DNA of 60,097 nucleotides from an uncultured Bacteroides sp. (GTDB lineage Bacteria; Bacteroidota; Bacteroidia; Bacteroidales; Bacteroidaceae). Positions 1 to 7,584 of the stretch are shown here, piece after piece. Position 1 is the stretch's first letter, and every line of letters starts with the position of its first letter. The stretch is taken from assembly GCA_900766005.1 (NCBI GenBank), contig CAAFTU010000031.1, positions 1-60,097 on the forward strand, written 5' to 3'. Made by a program: the position numbers and the translations under genes. A model generated the notes under the pieces. It searched no databases and was not told the DNA's origin. It saw nothing but the letters and a program-made list of their open reading frames with translations.

Positions 1-25
1 GACGCTCTCTATATAAGAGTGCGTC
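1..25. repeat. Short interrupted palindrome at the left edge
   Basis: GACGC-T-CTCT and AGAG-T-GCGTC face each other around an ATATA centre, 32 bases beyond the stop codon of the recombinase gene. It could be a terminator stem for that gene (no good T run is visible on the minus strand inside the window) or a recombination or binding site. The window edge prevents a decision. Confidence 0.4.
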
Positions 26-57
26 CTAATTTCAAAATAATTCAAATATTCCCCTTC

Positions 58-993
58 TTATAGATCTTTTAAAATATTTCTATTTGCATTATCTATCTGA
101 TTAGTCTGTATAGACGAAAGATAGATTTGTGTAGTAGTTTCTGAATCATGTCCCATCGCTTCGCTAATAATACCAATCGAGATGTTTTTCGTCTTAGCTA
201 TACTTGCCCAGGAATGGCGCGCCACATACATAGTAAGTGGTGTGGTCAATCCTGCCCGGGCTGCAATCTTCTTCAGCTTACGGTTCACCAGCAACATTTT
301 ATTCCGGTATTGTCTGCGCTCCGTGCCATCTTCTCGTTCTATAATAGGTAAAAGATATTGTGTTTCCGAATCTCCGTATCTGTCAATAATCTCCTGCATC
401 TGTTTTTCCCACCGTATAATGAGTTTCTTACCTGTTTTACGACGGCTATAACTCACAAAGCCACTATTGAGATCTTTTTTACGCAAATAGGCAAGATCTA
501 TAAAAGACATTCCTCGCATATAGAAAGAAAAGAGAAAGATATCTCGTGCAAATTCCAATGATTTATGATCGGAAAGATCCAACTGCTTGATGTGTTTGAT
601 ATCTGTCAGGGTGGCAGCTCTCTTTGAGGTCTTGTCCACACCAGTATATACATTCTCAAAAGGATCTGCAGGAAGGGCCAGTCCCTCACCCACTGCCTTG
701 CGATACACACAACGCAAAATACGCATATAAAAAGAGGTGGTATTACGACTTAAATGGTGAGTGGAGCGCATCTCCGTTTCATAATGTTCCATCAAATCTG
801 CATCCATCTCATCAAAACATAAGTCTATGCCGTCACGGAACTTCATGAAGCTGTTCAATGCGGACTGATATGTTTCGACTGTCCGTTCTTTTCCTTGCCC
901 TCTAAGACGCTCTATCTGCTCCTGCATGTATTCAAAAACGAAAACGCCCTTACTCGGACGGTTCTTTAATTTTACTAATCTCATATTTGCCAT
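58..993 (-). CDS. Tyrosine recombinase/integrase
   Basis: Site-specific DNA recombinase of 311 residues. The N-terminal half (about 20-105) looks like the SAM-like core-binding domain. The C-terminal half carries the catalytic set: R160 in FYMRG, K187 in RRKTGKK, the YVARHSW box with R259, GH at 281-282 and the nucleophile candidate Y291 in QIYLSSI. The YVARHSW box is characteristic of short Bacteroides recombinases that act as element integrases or DNA invertases. The first His of the usual HxxR box is replaced by Tyr256, which is common in this subgroup. The gene sits at the left edge of the element and points out of it, as an ICE integrase often does, but an invertase role cannot be excluded. 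The start at 993 gives the only full-length frame. Confidence 0.9.
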   Translation of the reverse strand: MANMRLVKLKNRPSKGVFVFEYMQEQIERLRGQGKERTVETYQSALNSFMKFRDGIDLCFDEMDADLMEHYETEMRSTHHLSRNTTSFYMRILRCVYRKAVGEGLALPADPFENVYTGVDKTSKRAATLTDIKHIKQLDLSDHKSLEFARDIFLFSFYMRGMSFIDLAYLRKKDLNSGFVSYSRRKTGKKLIIRWEKQMQEIIDRYGDSETQYLLPIIEREDGTERRQYRNKMLLVNRKLKKIAARAGLTTPLTMYVARHSWASIAKTKNISIGIISEAMGHDSETTTQIYLSSIQTNQIDNANRNILKDL

Positions 994-1079
994 TACCTAG
1001 GTTAATTAAATAAATCATCAAAGAAAAATATAATATCATGATTTATATTTTAATGAGGACTTAAATACTTGTGTACCTT

Positions 1080-1088
1080 GCAAATTTA
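1080..1088 (-). promoter_or_regulatory. Candidate -7 box of the recombinase promoter
   Basis: Reading on the minus strand the bases are TAAATTTGC, a match to the Bacteroides -7 consensus TAnnTTTG, about 90 bases before the recombinase start. The region where the -33 element should lie falls within or beside the left end of the IS21-like element, and no TTTG is visible there. The insertion may therefore have altered this promoter. Confidence 0.35.
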
Positions 1089-1136
1089 CACACCTCATTT
1101 TTATGTAATTTAATATATCCCACTTTTAGCAGGATA

Positions 1137-1934
1137 TTACTTTACAGTTGTTAACTCTTTTAAAGTGTCCGTATCTTCACTCCGATTGCTAAAAATTGTT
1201 TTCCTGTTTTCCATCCGATAGCTGTTTCTTGACAGTTGTATAATCTCACAACAGTAGAGCAGTCTGTCAAGCAATGCCGCTGCGACAGCTTCCTCTCCCG
1301 GTATTGCCAGCCACTCTGTAAGGGAGTAGTTGGCTGTAACGATAAGCGATGTCTTTTCCTGAAACTCATTCACCAGTTTGAACAGCAACATGATATCTTC
1401 TCTTTTCAAGGGAAAGAGTGTGGCATTGTCAATGGCCAGCAGCTGTGCCTTCATGATCCGTTTGTAGGTTTTCATCGCATGCCTGGAAACATCCCTTGTC
1501 TTCAGACAGGTCAGAAGGTCCTCCAGCGTAACCATATATGCCCTGTATCCGGCTTTCACCGCCTCATGGACAAGTCCGGCGGCAATATAGGTCTTTCCTG
1601 TTCCGGAACCGCCTGCCAGAAGCAGGTTGTATGCCTGTCCCACCCATACCAGCTCGCGCAGTTCGCGCAGCTTTCTGGAGTCGATTCCTTCCGTCCGGGT
1701 AAAGTCGTAACGGTCCAGATCATGCCTTGCAGGAAGCCCGGCCGCTTTCAAACGGCACAAATATTTCCGGTTCTCCCTGGTCCGGACCTCCTCCCTGAGG
1801 CAGGCGAGTAGAAACTCCGGATAGGTCAGCTGCTTTTCCTGGGCCTGATGCAGCAGTTCTTCCAGATGTTCGGTCAGATTGCCCAGCTTGAGCATACGTG
1901 CACATTCCATGAGTTCCTTCTTATGTCTTGTCAT
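1137..1934 (-). CDS. istB: IS21-family helper ATPase IstB
   Basis: DnaC-like AAA+ ATPase of 265 residues that assists the IstA transposase. Walker A is GGSGTGKT at residues 108-115. The Walker B region is the LLAIDNATLFPL stretch (about 167-178), which reads IDNAT where most IstB proteins have DDWG, a modest divergence. Length matches the family (about 245-265). The start overlaps the istA stop by 14 bases, the usual coupled arrangement of IS21 elements. The gene appears intact. Confidence 0.95.
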   Translation of the reverse strand: MTRHKKELMECARMLKLGNLTEHLEELLHQAQEKQLTYPEFLLACLREEVRTRENRKYLCRLKAAGLPARHDLDRYDFTRTEGIDSRKLRELRELVWVGQAYNLLLAGGSGTGKTYIAAGLVHEAVKAGYRAYMVTLEDLLTCLKTRDVSRHAMKTYKRIMKAQLLAIDNATLFPLKREDIMLLFKLVNEFQEKTSLIVTANYSLTEWLAIPGEEAVAAALLDRLLYCCEIIQLSRNSYRMENRKTIFSNRSEDTDTLKELTTVK

Positions 1935-3480
1935 AATCCCTGAGTATTTCGTTATAAGACTGTATCAATCCGCCTTGTCGGGGCAGGTGATCCTCCAGTC
2001 CGTATATTTCTGTTCCATTTTCCTTTCCCCTGCACACATATTCACACAGGCTTTTAACCGAATCCCCGTTATAGATGCCTTTGTCCAGACATATCCGTAT
2101 GGCCTCTATCAGTGTATTCTTGTCATATCCGGGAATTATGCGCAGGATCACCTCCAGATTATCCCTGTAATAACGTTCCTTCCTCCTTTTCAGATTATCC
2201 ATCCACATGGCCACCTCCCTGTTGCCCGACACATGGACAAGGATGCGTTCGGCTATCTTCACTCCGGCGTTTCTCGGTTTTCTGTGGGAGTCGTCATAAA
2301 CGGTCCTTCCCTTTCTGGTACAGAGCGCATGCCGGCAGATGAGTTTCCCCGTATCCTTGTTGTACAGCTCCACATTCCCTTCCGTTTCCTGCAGCCAGAC
2401 GGTTGTCTGCCCGCTCCGGTAAGTTCCGCATGGCAGGCTGTAATAATTCCCCCTGTACTGCACTGTATTGTCCTTGCGTACATGGTATTCCCTCATCTCC
2501 TCCTGCGGTGGTTGTGGCGTCCCATGATAGGGCATGAGAAAGCCTTTCTCCACGGCAAACTCTTCCCGGGGAACAAGACGGGTGGTCCCGTGCACCTTCC
2601 CGTTCCCCGTCCTTTCAAGCCATTCGAGGGCCTCCCTGTTCAGACTGTCAATATCACGGAACACACGTGCCACCAGAAAGTTCTCCTTCACATATTTCAC
2701 TACGTTCTCGACCTTGCCTTTTGACTCGGGATCGGCCTTATGGCAGAACACCGGCTGGAAATGCTGCTCCCTGACAAACGTCTGGAACTTCCTTGTCAGC
2801 ATCAGGTCCCCCAGGTTCTCCCGGGAGATCAGCACCCTGTCCTGGTCATAAAGGATCTTTTCCGGTTTCCCTCCGAAATACTCAAAAGCACACTCATGTG
2901 CATAGATGGCGAGTTCCGTGTCGAAAGGGCGGCGGGCGAAAAAGGTGAACTTGTAACGTGAACGTGCCAGGACGATCGCAAAAAAATAGACTTTCGTGCT
3001 TCTGCCGTTTCCCGCTGACATCCATTTCTCCCCGAAATCCGCCTGCGCATACTCCCCGTAGGGGGTGTCCGGCAGTTTCTCATAGTCCCTGCGTATCCTG
3101 GCCTCCGACTTCTTTCCGATGCCATATTTGCAGCGCACCTTTTCTACAAAATTGAATACGGTCTTGTCGCACACTTCCGGGAAATCCGGATAGCATTCCT
3201 TAAGCCAGTCATGTATCCTTGCGGCCGATATATACGGATATTCCTCCAGAGTCCCCCGCACATACTCCTCGTATCCTGCCAGTTTCAGCGTGTATTTGCG
3301 ATGCGAATTCCGCCGCCTTACAAAATCTTCCCGGGACATCTGCAGATATCTCCGCACGGTGCTTCTGTCCACTCCCAGGTGCTTCCCGATCTGTGTCTTG
3401 TTTAATCCTTTTGACTGAAGCTCTCTAACCTTGTACCACATATACTGTTTCTCTTTAAAAAATCGGCTCGTTGTTATCAT
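1921..3480 (-). CDS. istA: IS21-family transposase IstA
   Basis: DDE transposase of 519 residues. An N-terminal helix-turn-helix lies at about 24-46 (GLNKTQIGKHLGVDRSTV). The integrase-like core has candidate catalytic residues D148 (AQADFGE), D214 (YDQDR) and E258 (KGKVENV). The C-terminal half matches the beta-barrel region of IstA. Length is normal for the family and no frameshift is seen, so with istB the element looks transposition-competent. The short IstA-like protein near 58 kb is similar only to the first 120 residues. Confidence 0.95.
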   Translation of the reverse strand: MITTSRFFKEKQYMWYKVRELQSKGLNKTQIGKHLGVDRSTVRRYLQMSREDFVRRRNSHRKYTLKLAGYEEYVRGTLEEYPYISAARIHDWLKECYPDFPEVCDKTVFNFVEKVRCKYGIGKKSEARIRRDYEKLPDTPYGEYAQADFGEKWMSAGNGRSTKVYFFAIVLARSRYKFTFFARRPFDTELAIYAHECAFEYFGGKPEKILYDQDRVLISRENLGDLMLTRKFQTFVREQHFQPVFCHKADPESKGKVENVVKYVKENFLVARVFRDIDSLNREALEWLERTGNGKVHGTTRLVPREEFAVEKGFLMPYHGTPQPPQEEMREYHVRKDNTVQYRGNYYSLPCGTYRSGQTTVWLQETEGNVELYNKDTGKLICRHALCTRKGRTVYDDSHRKPRNAGVKIAERILVHVSGNREVAMWMDNLKRRKERYYRDNLEVILRIIPGYDKNTLIEAIRICLDKGIYNGDSVKSLCEYVCRGKENGTEIYGLEDHLPRQGGLIQSYNEILRDYDKT

Positions 3481-3578
3481 AATGATGTCTGTCTTTTTGA
3501 GCCGGCAAAGATAGGCATCCCCGGAAAAGTGCTGTATTCACATTTTCCATTTTCCTGCTGGTAAAGTTACAAATTACA

Positions 3579-3975
3579 TGCATGGATAAGAATTCCCCGC
3601 ATTGGGCGGGATATACGGAACGGCCGTACTTGAAAAAACATTCATTCCGGATAAAAGTGAGAACAAGGTTATTTTTTATCGGGTGTGAACTGTAGCGGGG
3701 ACGGGTACTATTCTTCAGACTGCCATTCCCGGAACTGTCGTACCTTTTTTACCAAAGACAATGCCGCCCTCCTTGAGAAATGTACGGGGGAAAACGTTTG
3801 GCAGGGAGGTGAACGGTATTCTGCAATTTACTTAAAAAGTATATATGTATAATAATAGAAAAAAAGTAAATCATTGCCTGAAGTTTTATATGCAAGTTAC
3901 TTGTTTCTATAAAAAATCCCCACTTTCCCTTGAAAGGAAAATGGGGACACGGTAATAATAAAGGAGAGCCGTCCG
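3579..3975. other. Gene-free stretch between IS21 and the 81-residue gene
   Basis: No convincing coding frame. Two features stand out: an inverted pair ATTTACTT (3826-3833) / AAGTAAAT (3864-3871), a motif that recurs elsewhere in this element, and the terminator at 3911-3947. The remainder shows nothing recognisable. Confidence 0.5.
3911..3947 (-). terminator. Intrinsic terminator after the amidoligase unit
   Basis: On the minus strand a stem built from TCCCCATTTTCC and the facing GGGAAAGTGGGGA is followed by a run of T (TTTTTTATAG). It lies about 30 bases after the stop codon of the 81-residue gene and would end the amidoligase operon. Confidence 0.8.
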
Positions 3976-4221
3976 TTATATTTCTTTTGCATATCCTGTC
4001 CGTATGAGATCGGATAGGAATTTCTCCGGAGTATCGGTGGCAATCCTCACCCCGGCCTGCACCACATAACGTTCGGCAAAATTGTGCATATACTGCTCGT
4101 CGGTACAGTCGGAATCCATCCAGCTGCCCACACGGAGTTCATGCACAAACTCTTCGGCGTTGCCGGCAACGATACGCTCGTCACCAGGCAACATATATGT
4201 CTTCTTGTTCATATTATTCAT
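3976..4221 (-). CDS. Small conserved-looking protein coupled to amidoligase
   Basis: 81-residue acidic protein without a signal peptide or membrane segment. I do not recognise a domain. Its start codon overlaps the amidoligase stop (ATGA), so the two are translationally coupled and probably work together. Features include a short basic N-terminus (MNNMNKKTYMLPGDER) and a helical middle (AEEFVHELRVGSWMD). Possible roles are substrate, regulator or partner of the amidoligase; nothing in the sequence decides. A second in-frame ATG at residue 4 could be used. Confidence 0.75.
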   Translation of the reverse strand: MNNMNKKTYMLPGDERIVAGNAEEFVHELRVGSWMDSDCTDEQYMHNFAERYVVQAGVRIATDTPEKFLSDLIRTGYAKEI

Positions 4222-5165
4222 ACGGCTAATTTTTTTGTTCTTAATTTATAATACAACTTTTGTTTCTCTCCCAGGAAAGGAAAATCTTCCAGTCTGATTC
4301 CTGCAGGCAGAGAACCCACGGATGCAAAGGTAATCATTCTGTCGAGAAAACACACCCAATTTTCTATTTTTGTAAAACTGATGGTTCCCGAATGCTGGCG
4401 GAACTCTACCGTCCTGTGGCGTGAATAGGCTTGAAGGTTCACTTTCATATACCTGCTGGGGAACAGCCCCTGAAGTTCCCTGATGTTTCGTGCCGAGCGT
4501 ATCCGCTCATCGGGAAACTGGATGAGGGAGCCACAGTAAGTGTTGCTGCCGCCCCTGCGCGAGGCTGGCATGAACTTGTCTATTTCCGCTTCGGCATGCT
4601 TGTAGGAAAGCAGCAGGTTCCGCCATGTAGTGATGTTGAAGTCCTCCGCATTCATGTGCACATGCAATCCGCAGCTTCCATTAATCTTGACATTACAGGA
4701 GTCCAGCACCCAGCAGACCCTCTCCAGCTTCTCCAGTCCGTCCTCTCCCTCCAGTATGGGGCTTACGAGTTCGAATGTGTCATTCCCGTTCAGACTGCTG
4801 TCCGTTACCAGTTTCCAGTGCGGACGGAGGTCATGGTTGTATCTTTCCGAGGCCACCTCGATTCCCGCTTCCGTCAGCTCGCGTACGAGCCGCTGGCATG
4901 TGCAGTTATAGGCTTCTATCTCGACACCGAATTTCCTTCTGAAAGAATAATCAAGTTCGGGTGTGGTGGTGGCGGTGGGAGTCCCTGCGGATACGATCAG
5001 CCCCTCGTCCCTCATTCTCTTGTAGACATTCCATACAAACCCACGGTTTCCACGGGTTACAAGATTGGCAATTTCACGGTGGGTGAGTCCGAGCAGCAGA
5101 AGTTTTCTGATTTTCGAGGTCTTTGTACCGTCCTCGGCTAAAATGGTTCTAATTTGTTCATTCAT
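4218..5165 (-). CDS. HTH-amidoligase fusion protein
   Basis: 315 residues. The first 55 form a predicted helix-turn-helix (TKTSKIRKLLLLGLTHREIANLVTR, described here by its 15-39 position). From about 78 onward it matches the amidoligase_2 group of the glutamine-synthetase/GCS fold: GVEIE at 80-84, FELVSP at 132-137, CGLHVHM at 165-171 and RTVEFRQHSGT at 251-261, which supply the expected ATP/metal-binding Glu and His residues. Known family members are predicted to form amide bonds between amino groups and carboxylates on peptides or cell-wall precursors. The DNA-binding-like head suggests that substrate modification is linked to transcription or DNA. The usual partners (gamma-glutamyl cyclotransferase, ATP-grasp) are absent; only the overlapping 81-residue gene accompanies it. 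Confidence 0.85.
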   Translation of the reverse strand: MNEQIRTILAEDGTKTSKIRKLLLLGLTHREIANLVTRGNRGFVWNVYKRMRDEGLIVSAGTPTATTTPELDYSFRRKFGVEIEAYNCTCQRLVRELTEAGIEVASERYNHDLRPHWKLVTDSSLNGNDTFELVSPILEGEDGLEKLERVCWVLDSCNVKINGSCGLHVHMNAEDFNITTWRNLLLSYKHAEAEIDKFMPASRRGGSNTYCGSLIQFPDERIRSARNIRELQGLFPSRYMKVNLQAYSRHRTVEFRQHSGTISFTKIENWVCFLDRMITFASVGSLPAGIRLEDFPFLGEKQKLYYKLRTKKLAV

Positions 5166-5175
5166 AAGATGTTAT

Positions 5176-5202
5176 CTCCTTTATTATCACATATCAAAGG
5201 TA
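5176..5202 (-). promoter_or_regulatory. Promoter and RBS of the amidoligase operon
   Basis: Minus strand: TACCTTTG (5202-5195), a match to the Bacteroides -7 box, then AAAGGAGA about 10 bases before the ATG at 5165. This supports the chosen start and a leader of roughly 25 bases. Confidence 0.6.
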
Positions 5203-5438
5203 ATGATTTTTCTTCGAATATCCAAGTTTTATCATGCTATTTATCAGCGTGTTAGCTTTGTTTTGCTTCTGCTAAAAGTTGTATCCGGTATTTCCATGAG
5301 CCGTTTTTCCTTCTTTCATGGGGATTTTTCCACATGCCCGTCATTTCCTCTATACGTTTTCCCCTTTTCTGCATGTCATTTCTTTTCATGGGATGGACCT
5401 CCCCTAAAAACGCCTTGTTCCGGACATGCCACGCTGCC

Positions 5439-5494
5439 CTTCCTTATCGGGGGGCTAAGGGGTTCATCCCCTTAGTGAATTCCTGATAAGGAAG
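5439..5494. other. Candidate origin of transfer (oriT)
   Basis: Two nested perfect inverted repeats: outer CTTCCTTATC (5439-5448) / GATAAGGAAG (5485-5494) and inner CTAAGGGG (5455-5462) / CCCCTTAG (5468-5475) around TTCAT. The structure lies about 300 bases upstream of the mobilization genes and next to no gene end, so a terminator role is less likely. oriT sites of mobilizable Bacteroides elements usually sit just upstream of their mob genes and contain such repeats. The nick position cannot be read from sequence alone. Confidence 0.55.
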
Positions 5495-5526
5495 AGCAAG
5501 AGGAGTTCCCGCACACGTGAACATGA

Positions 5527-5545
5527 ATCGACGCATAGCGTTGAT
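5527..5545. repeat. Small hairpin near candidate oriT
   Basis: ATCGACGC and GCGTTGAT flank a three-base loop; seven of eight pairs are Watson-Crick and one is G-T. It may be a second protein-binding element of the transfer origin. Confidence 0.4.
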
Positions 5546-5730
5546 TATTAGTATATTATATATGTCTTCTGTAAACATTGGTGTTACACTTCGTTAACAA
5601 AAATCTGCCAAAATATTGATTTATAGCGTCTCCCGTCGTTAACTTCGCGTTGTTTTTTTTGTAACTGTTCTACTATTTTACTAATTTTCAGAATATTATA
5701 ATATATTACCTCCGAAAAGTAGGTGTCACA

Positions 5731-5762
5731 CTTGAATCCGGAATGCATTTGAATTACCTTTG
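5731..5762 (+). promoter_or_regulatory. Promoter of the mobilization operon
   Basis: CTTG at 5731-5734 (near-match to the -33 TTTG) and TACCTTTG at 5755-5762 are separated by 20 bases, the spacing expected for Bacteroides promoters. The BfmA/BtgA start follows 27 bases later. Confidence 0.6.
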
Positions 5763-5788
5763 TTTCAGAATTAAAAAATGTAACGGAA

Positions 5789-6340
5789 ATGAGTACAGGT
5801 AAGGAAATATCAACCAAAGTGGTCAGGGTTTCCCCAAGTGTGAAGAAAAGACTGGAAATCTTTCAGGGAGGCGACACTCCAAATGTTGTCATTGACAGAA
5901 TGCTCACTTTTTTTGAAGTGACCGGGTACAATCCACGCTATGCCTCAAGGAATCCGACGGCTTTGGTGGAAAAGAGAGTTGAGGATCTTGTCAGAATAGT
6001 AAAGTCCCAGGAACGTGACATTTTCAAGCCCATTCTTGAAAAACTGGCCGGCATGGGAGGCGGCCTCCATGAATCCCCGGACTATGCAAGGCTGATGAAT
6101 GAGATGCACGATCTGCAGGAAAGGAACAGGAAGCTCCAGCAACAGCTGGCGGAGTACGGGGAGGGCTCCCCGGCGGATGTGGAAAAAGAACGGGAGAAGC
6201 TCCGCAGGCTGGCAGAACTGATAAAATTCCAGCTCAATCCGGACAAGTTCCCGAAGGTGAAATTCTGTGATGACGTCAAGATTCCCGTCAGCACCCTGCA
6301 GCTGCTCATCAAGAAGATCAACGAGGAATATGTATTGTAA
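5789..6340 (+). CDS. BfmA/BtgA-family mobilization accessory protein
   Basis: 183 residues. The N-terminus (1-50, STKVVRVSPSVKKRLEIF...) resembles a ribbon-helix-helix oriT-binding domain. The middle (about 105-160) is a long charged coiled coil. The whole arrangement matches BfmA/BtgA proteins of Bacteroides mobilizable plasmids and transposons, which bind oriT and help the relaxase. It follows the candidate oriT and overlaps the relaxase gene by 11 bases, so the two form an operon. The start is supported by the promoter at 5755. Confidence 0.85.
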   Translation: MSTGKEISTKVVRVSPSVKKRLEIFQGGDTPNVVIDRMLTFFEVTGYNPRYASRNPTALVEKRVEDLVRIVKSQERDIFKPILEKLAGMGGGLHESPDYARLMNEMHDLQERNRKLQQQLAEYGEGSPADVEKEREKLRRLAELIKFQLNPDKFPKVKFCDDVKIPVSTLQLLIKKINEEYVL

Positions 6341-7280
6341 AGTCCACCGGCCTGTAAATACTCCGGGCGTGTCGGACAACAAGGGAAAATGCGTGCAGCT
6401 GGTGGAATATCTCAGCAAGGAGCTGAAGGAGGAGCGTACTTATTATGATAATTTTTTCTCACAGAAAGAGGATTATGTGACCCCTCTGACCGTCATGTAT
6501 CATATGGACAACAACCACAGGACACTGAAAAGGAACGACGACAAGTTCTATATGCTCACCATCAATCCCAGCGGTGAGGAGCAGCAGCACCTCATTGAAA
6601 AAGTGACCGGGGAAAAGACCGGCGAATTCCCGGAGCTCTCCCCGGAGCAACAGAAAGAAGTCCTGGCTGAAATGAAACGGCTCACCCGTGAGTGCATGGA
6701 TGAATATGCCCGTAATTTTTACCGGGAGAAAATCAGATCCGGTGACGATCTGGTATGGTATGGGCGTGTGGAAACAGAACGCCACTATAAAGGCGATGAT
6801 CCCGAGGTGGAAGCCGGCAAGGCAAAAGCCGGTGAAAGAAAGCCGGGACTGCAGCTGCATGTGCATATTATCGTCTCCCGCATGGACAGATCCCAGACCG
6901 TGTCCCTTTCCCCGCTGTCCAAGAGCAGGGGAAACCGGCAGGTTCTTGACGGCAGGGATGTGGTGGTCGGCTTTGACCGTTCCCAGTGGTCCGCCCGGTG
7001 CGCCTCCAGGTTCAACCAGCGGTATGGCTACTTCCCTTACTGCCGGTCCAAGGATGAGGGCCTGAAGGAATATTCCGGGGAATGGAAGGCAAGGAACGAG
7101 CTGCGGAACGAGACTGTATCGAGAATCAAGCGTGAGATCCTGCACGGGGAATTCAAGGAGGAAAGGCGGCTGTACATGAATGTCTGCCGTCTGTACCGGT
7201 TCGTAGTAAATCCCAGGAAGGCCATTATCCAGGAACTGGAAAGGCTGGGAACCGATCTTCTGACCGGAAGGGAGAGATGA
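6330..7280 (+). CDS. DUF5712-like relaxase (MobB type)
   Basis: 316-residue protein whose job is expected to be nicking oriT and covalently leading the transferred strand. The HUH-type motif LHVHIIVSRMD lies in the middle of the protein, and FYREKIRSGDDLVWYGRVE precedes it, as in DUF5712/BtgB proteins. Candidate nucleophile tyrosines cluster near the N-terminus (TYYDNFF) but I cannot assign one. The start at 6330 (MYCKVHRP) is chosen because it overlaps the preceding gene slightly; the open frame extends further upstream but only antagonistically to the BfmA/BtgA coding frame. No helicase or primase domain is attached. Confidence 0.82.
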   Translation: MYCKVHRPVNTPGVSDNKGKCVQLVEYLSKELKEERTYYDNFFSQKEDYVTPLTVMYHMDNNHRTLKRNDDKFYMLTINPSGEEQQHLIEKVTGEKTGEFPELSPEQQKEVLAEMKRLTRECMDEYARNFYREKIRSGDDLVWYGRVETERHYKGDDPEVEAGKAKAGERKPGLQLHVHIIVSRMDRSQTVSLSPLSKSRGNRQVLDGRDVVVGFDRSQWSARCASRFNQRYGYFPYCRSKDEGLKEYSGEWKARNELRNETVSRIKREILHGEFKEERRLYMNVCRLYRFVVNPRKAIIQELERLGTDLLTGRER

Positions 7281-7290
7281 CCGTCGGTTG

Positions 7291-7319
7291 TATCGTAAAA
7301 ACATTTATAATTTACGATA
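7291..7319. repeat. Hairpin after relaxase gene
   Basis: TATCGTAAA (7291-7299) and TTTACGATA (7311-7319) form a perfect nine-base-pair stem 10 bases past the relaxase stop. There is no strong T run, so it may be a weak terminator, an RNA-stabilising stem or an operator. Confidence 0.45.
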
Positions 7320-7408
7320 TGTGCAAAGGCGAACAGATAGGAATTTTTGCAAAAAGTGAGGAGTTTCGCAGAATAGTACACAAAGAAATGAGTAAGGTAG
7401 CCCAATAG
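7319..7408 (+). CDS. Possible 29-residue microprotein or gene remnant
   Basis: Frame starting MCKGEQIGIFAKSEEF and ending SKVAQ, just after the hairpin downstream of the relaxase. Its composition is protein-like (charged, amphipathic) and unlike the surrounding AT-rich spacer. No ribosome-binding site is obvious. It could be the 5-prime remnant of a gene interrupted when the SusCD segment arrived. Low confidence. Confidence 0.25.
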   Translation: MCKGEQIGIFAKSEEFRRIVHKEMSKVAQ

Positions 7409-7532
7409 TTCTTCTGAAGCAATATTCTTAATAGAATCTCCATTTATCTCACTTCCCCGGCAGTGTCACCAGGAAATGCGGGTTCAAGGTATGCTGAGCA
7501 ACGGTGATAGAAAAAATTAGTCGGGTAACAAG

Positions 7533-7578
7533 CAGAAGTCGGAACAATACTCCATCTGTCAAGTTGCTCCGACTTCTG
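7533..7578 (-). terminator. Terminator of SusCD operon 1
   Basis: CAGAAGTCGGA (7533-7543) and TCCGACTTCTG (7568-7578) form a perfect 11-base-pair stem immediately after the susD stop codon. The following minus-strand sequence is only moderately T-rich. Confidence 0.65.
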
Positions 7579-7584
7579 TATAAG

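Larger units (their letters stand above)
1104..3578 (-). mobile_element. IS21-family insertion sequence
   Basis: Boundaries are proposed from partial terminal inverted repeats: TGTAATTT at 1104-1111 against AAATTACA at 3571-3578, with a second shared block AGCAGGA / TCCTGCT about 20 bases further in on each side. Between them lie istA and istB in the usual order with a short overlap. No clear target-site duplication is seen next to these ends, so the exact termini may be off by some bases or the flanks may have changed. The element lies between the recombinase and the amidoligase unit. Confidence 0.75.
5203..5788. other. Mobilization control region
   Basis: About 590 bases without a credible gene, between the divergently transcribed amidoligase and mobilization operons. 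It holds nested inverted repeats at 5439-5494, a smaller hairpin at 5527-5545, and the mobilization promoter at 5731-5762. Several short AT-rich frames occur on both strands but lack good starts and resemble no family. Confidence 0.55.

Noticed and set aside
1879..2724. 281-codon plus-strand frame antisense to istA
   Set aside because: Shadow of the transposase gene with no signal or domain.
5584..5817. 77-codon minus-strand frame overlapping the mobilization promoter
   Set aside because: AT-rich, overlaps the start of the BfmA/BtgA gene and its promoter, and has no RBS.
6459..7304. 281-codon frame antisense to the relaxase
   Set aside because: Composition artefact; low-complexity protein with no recognisable domain.
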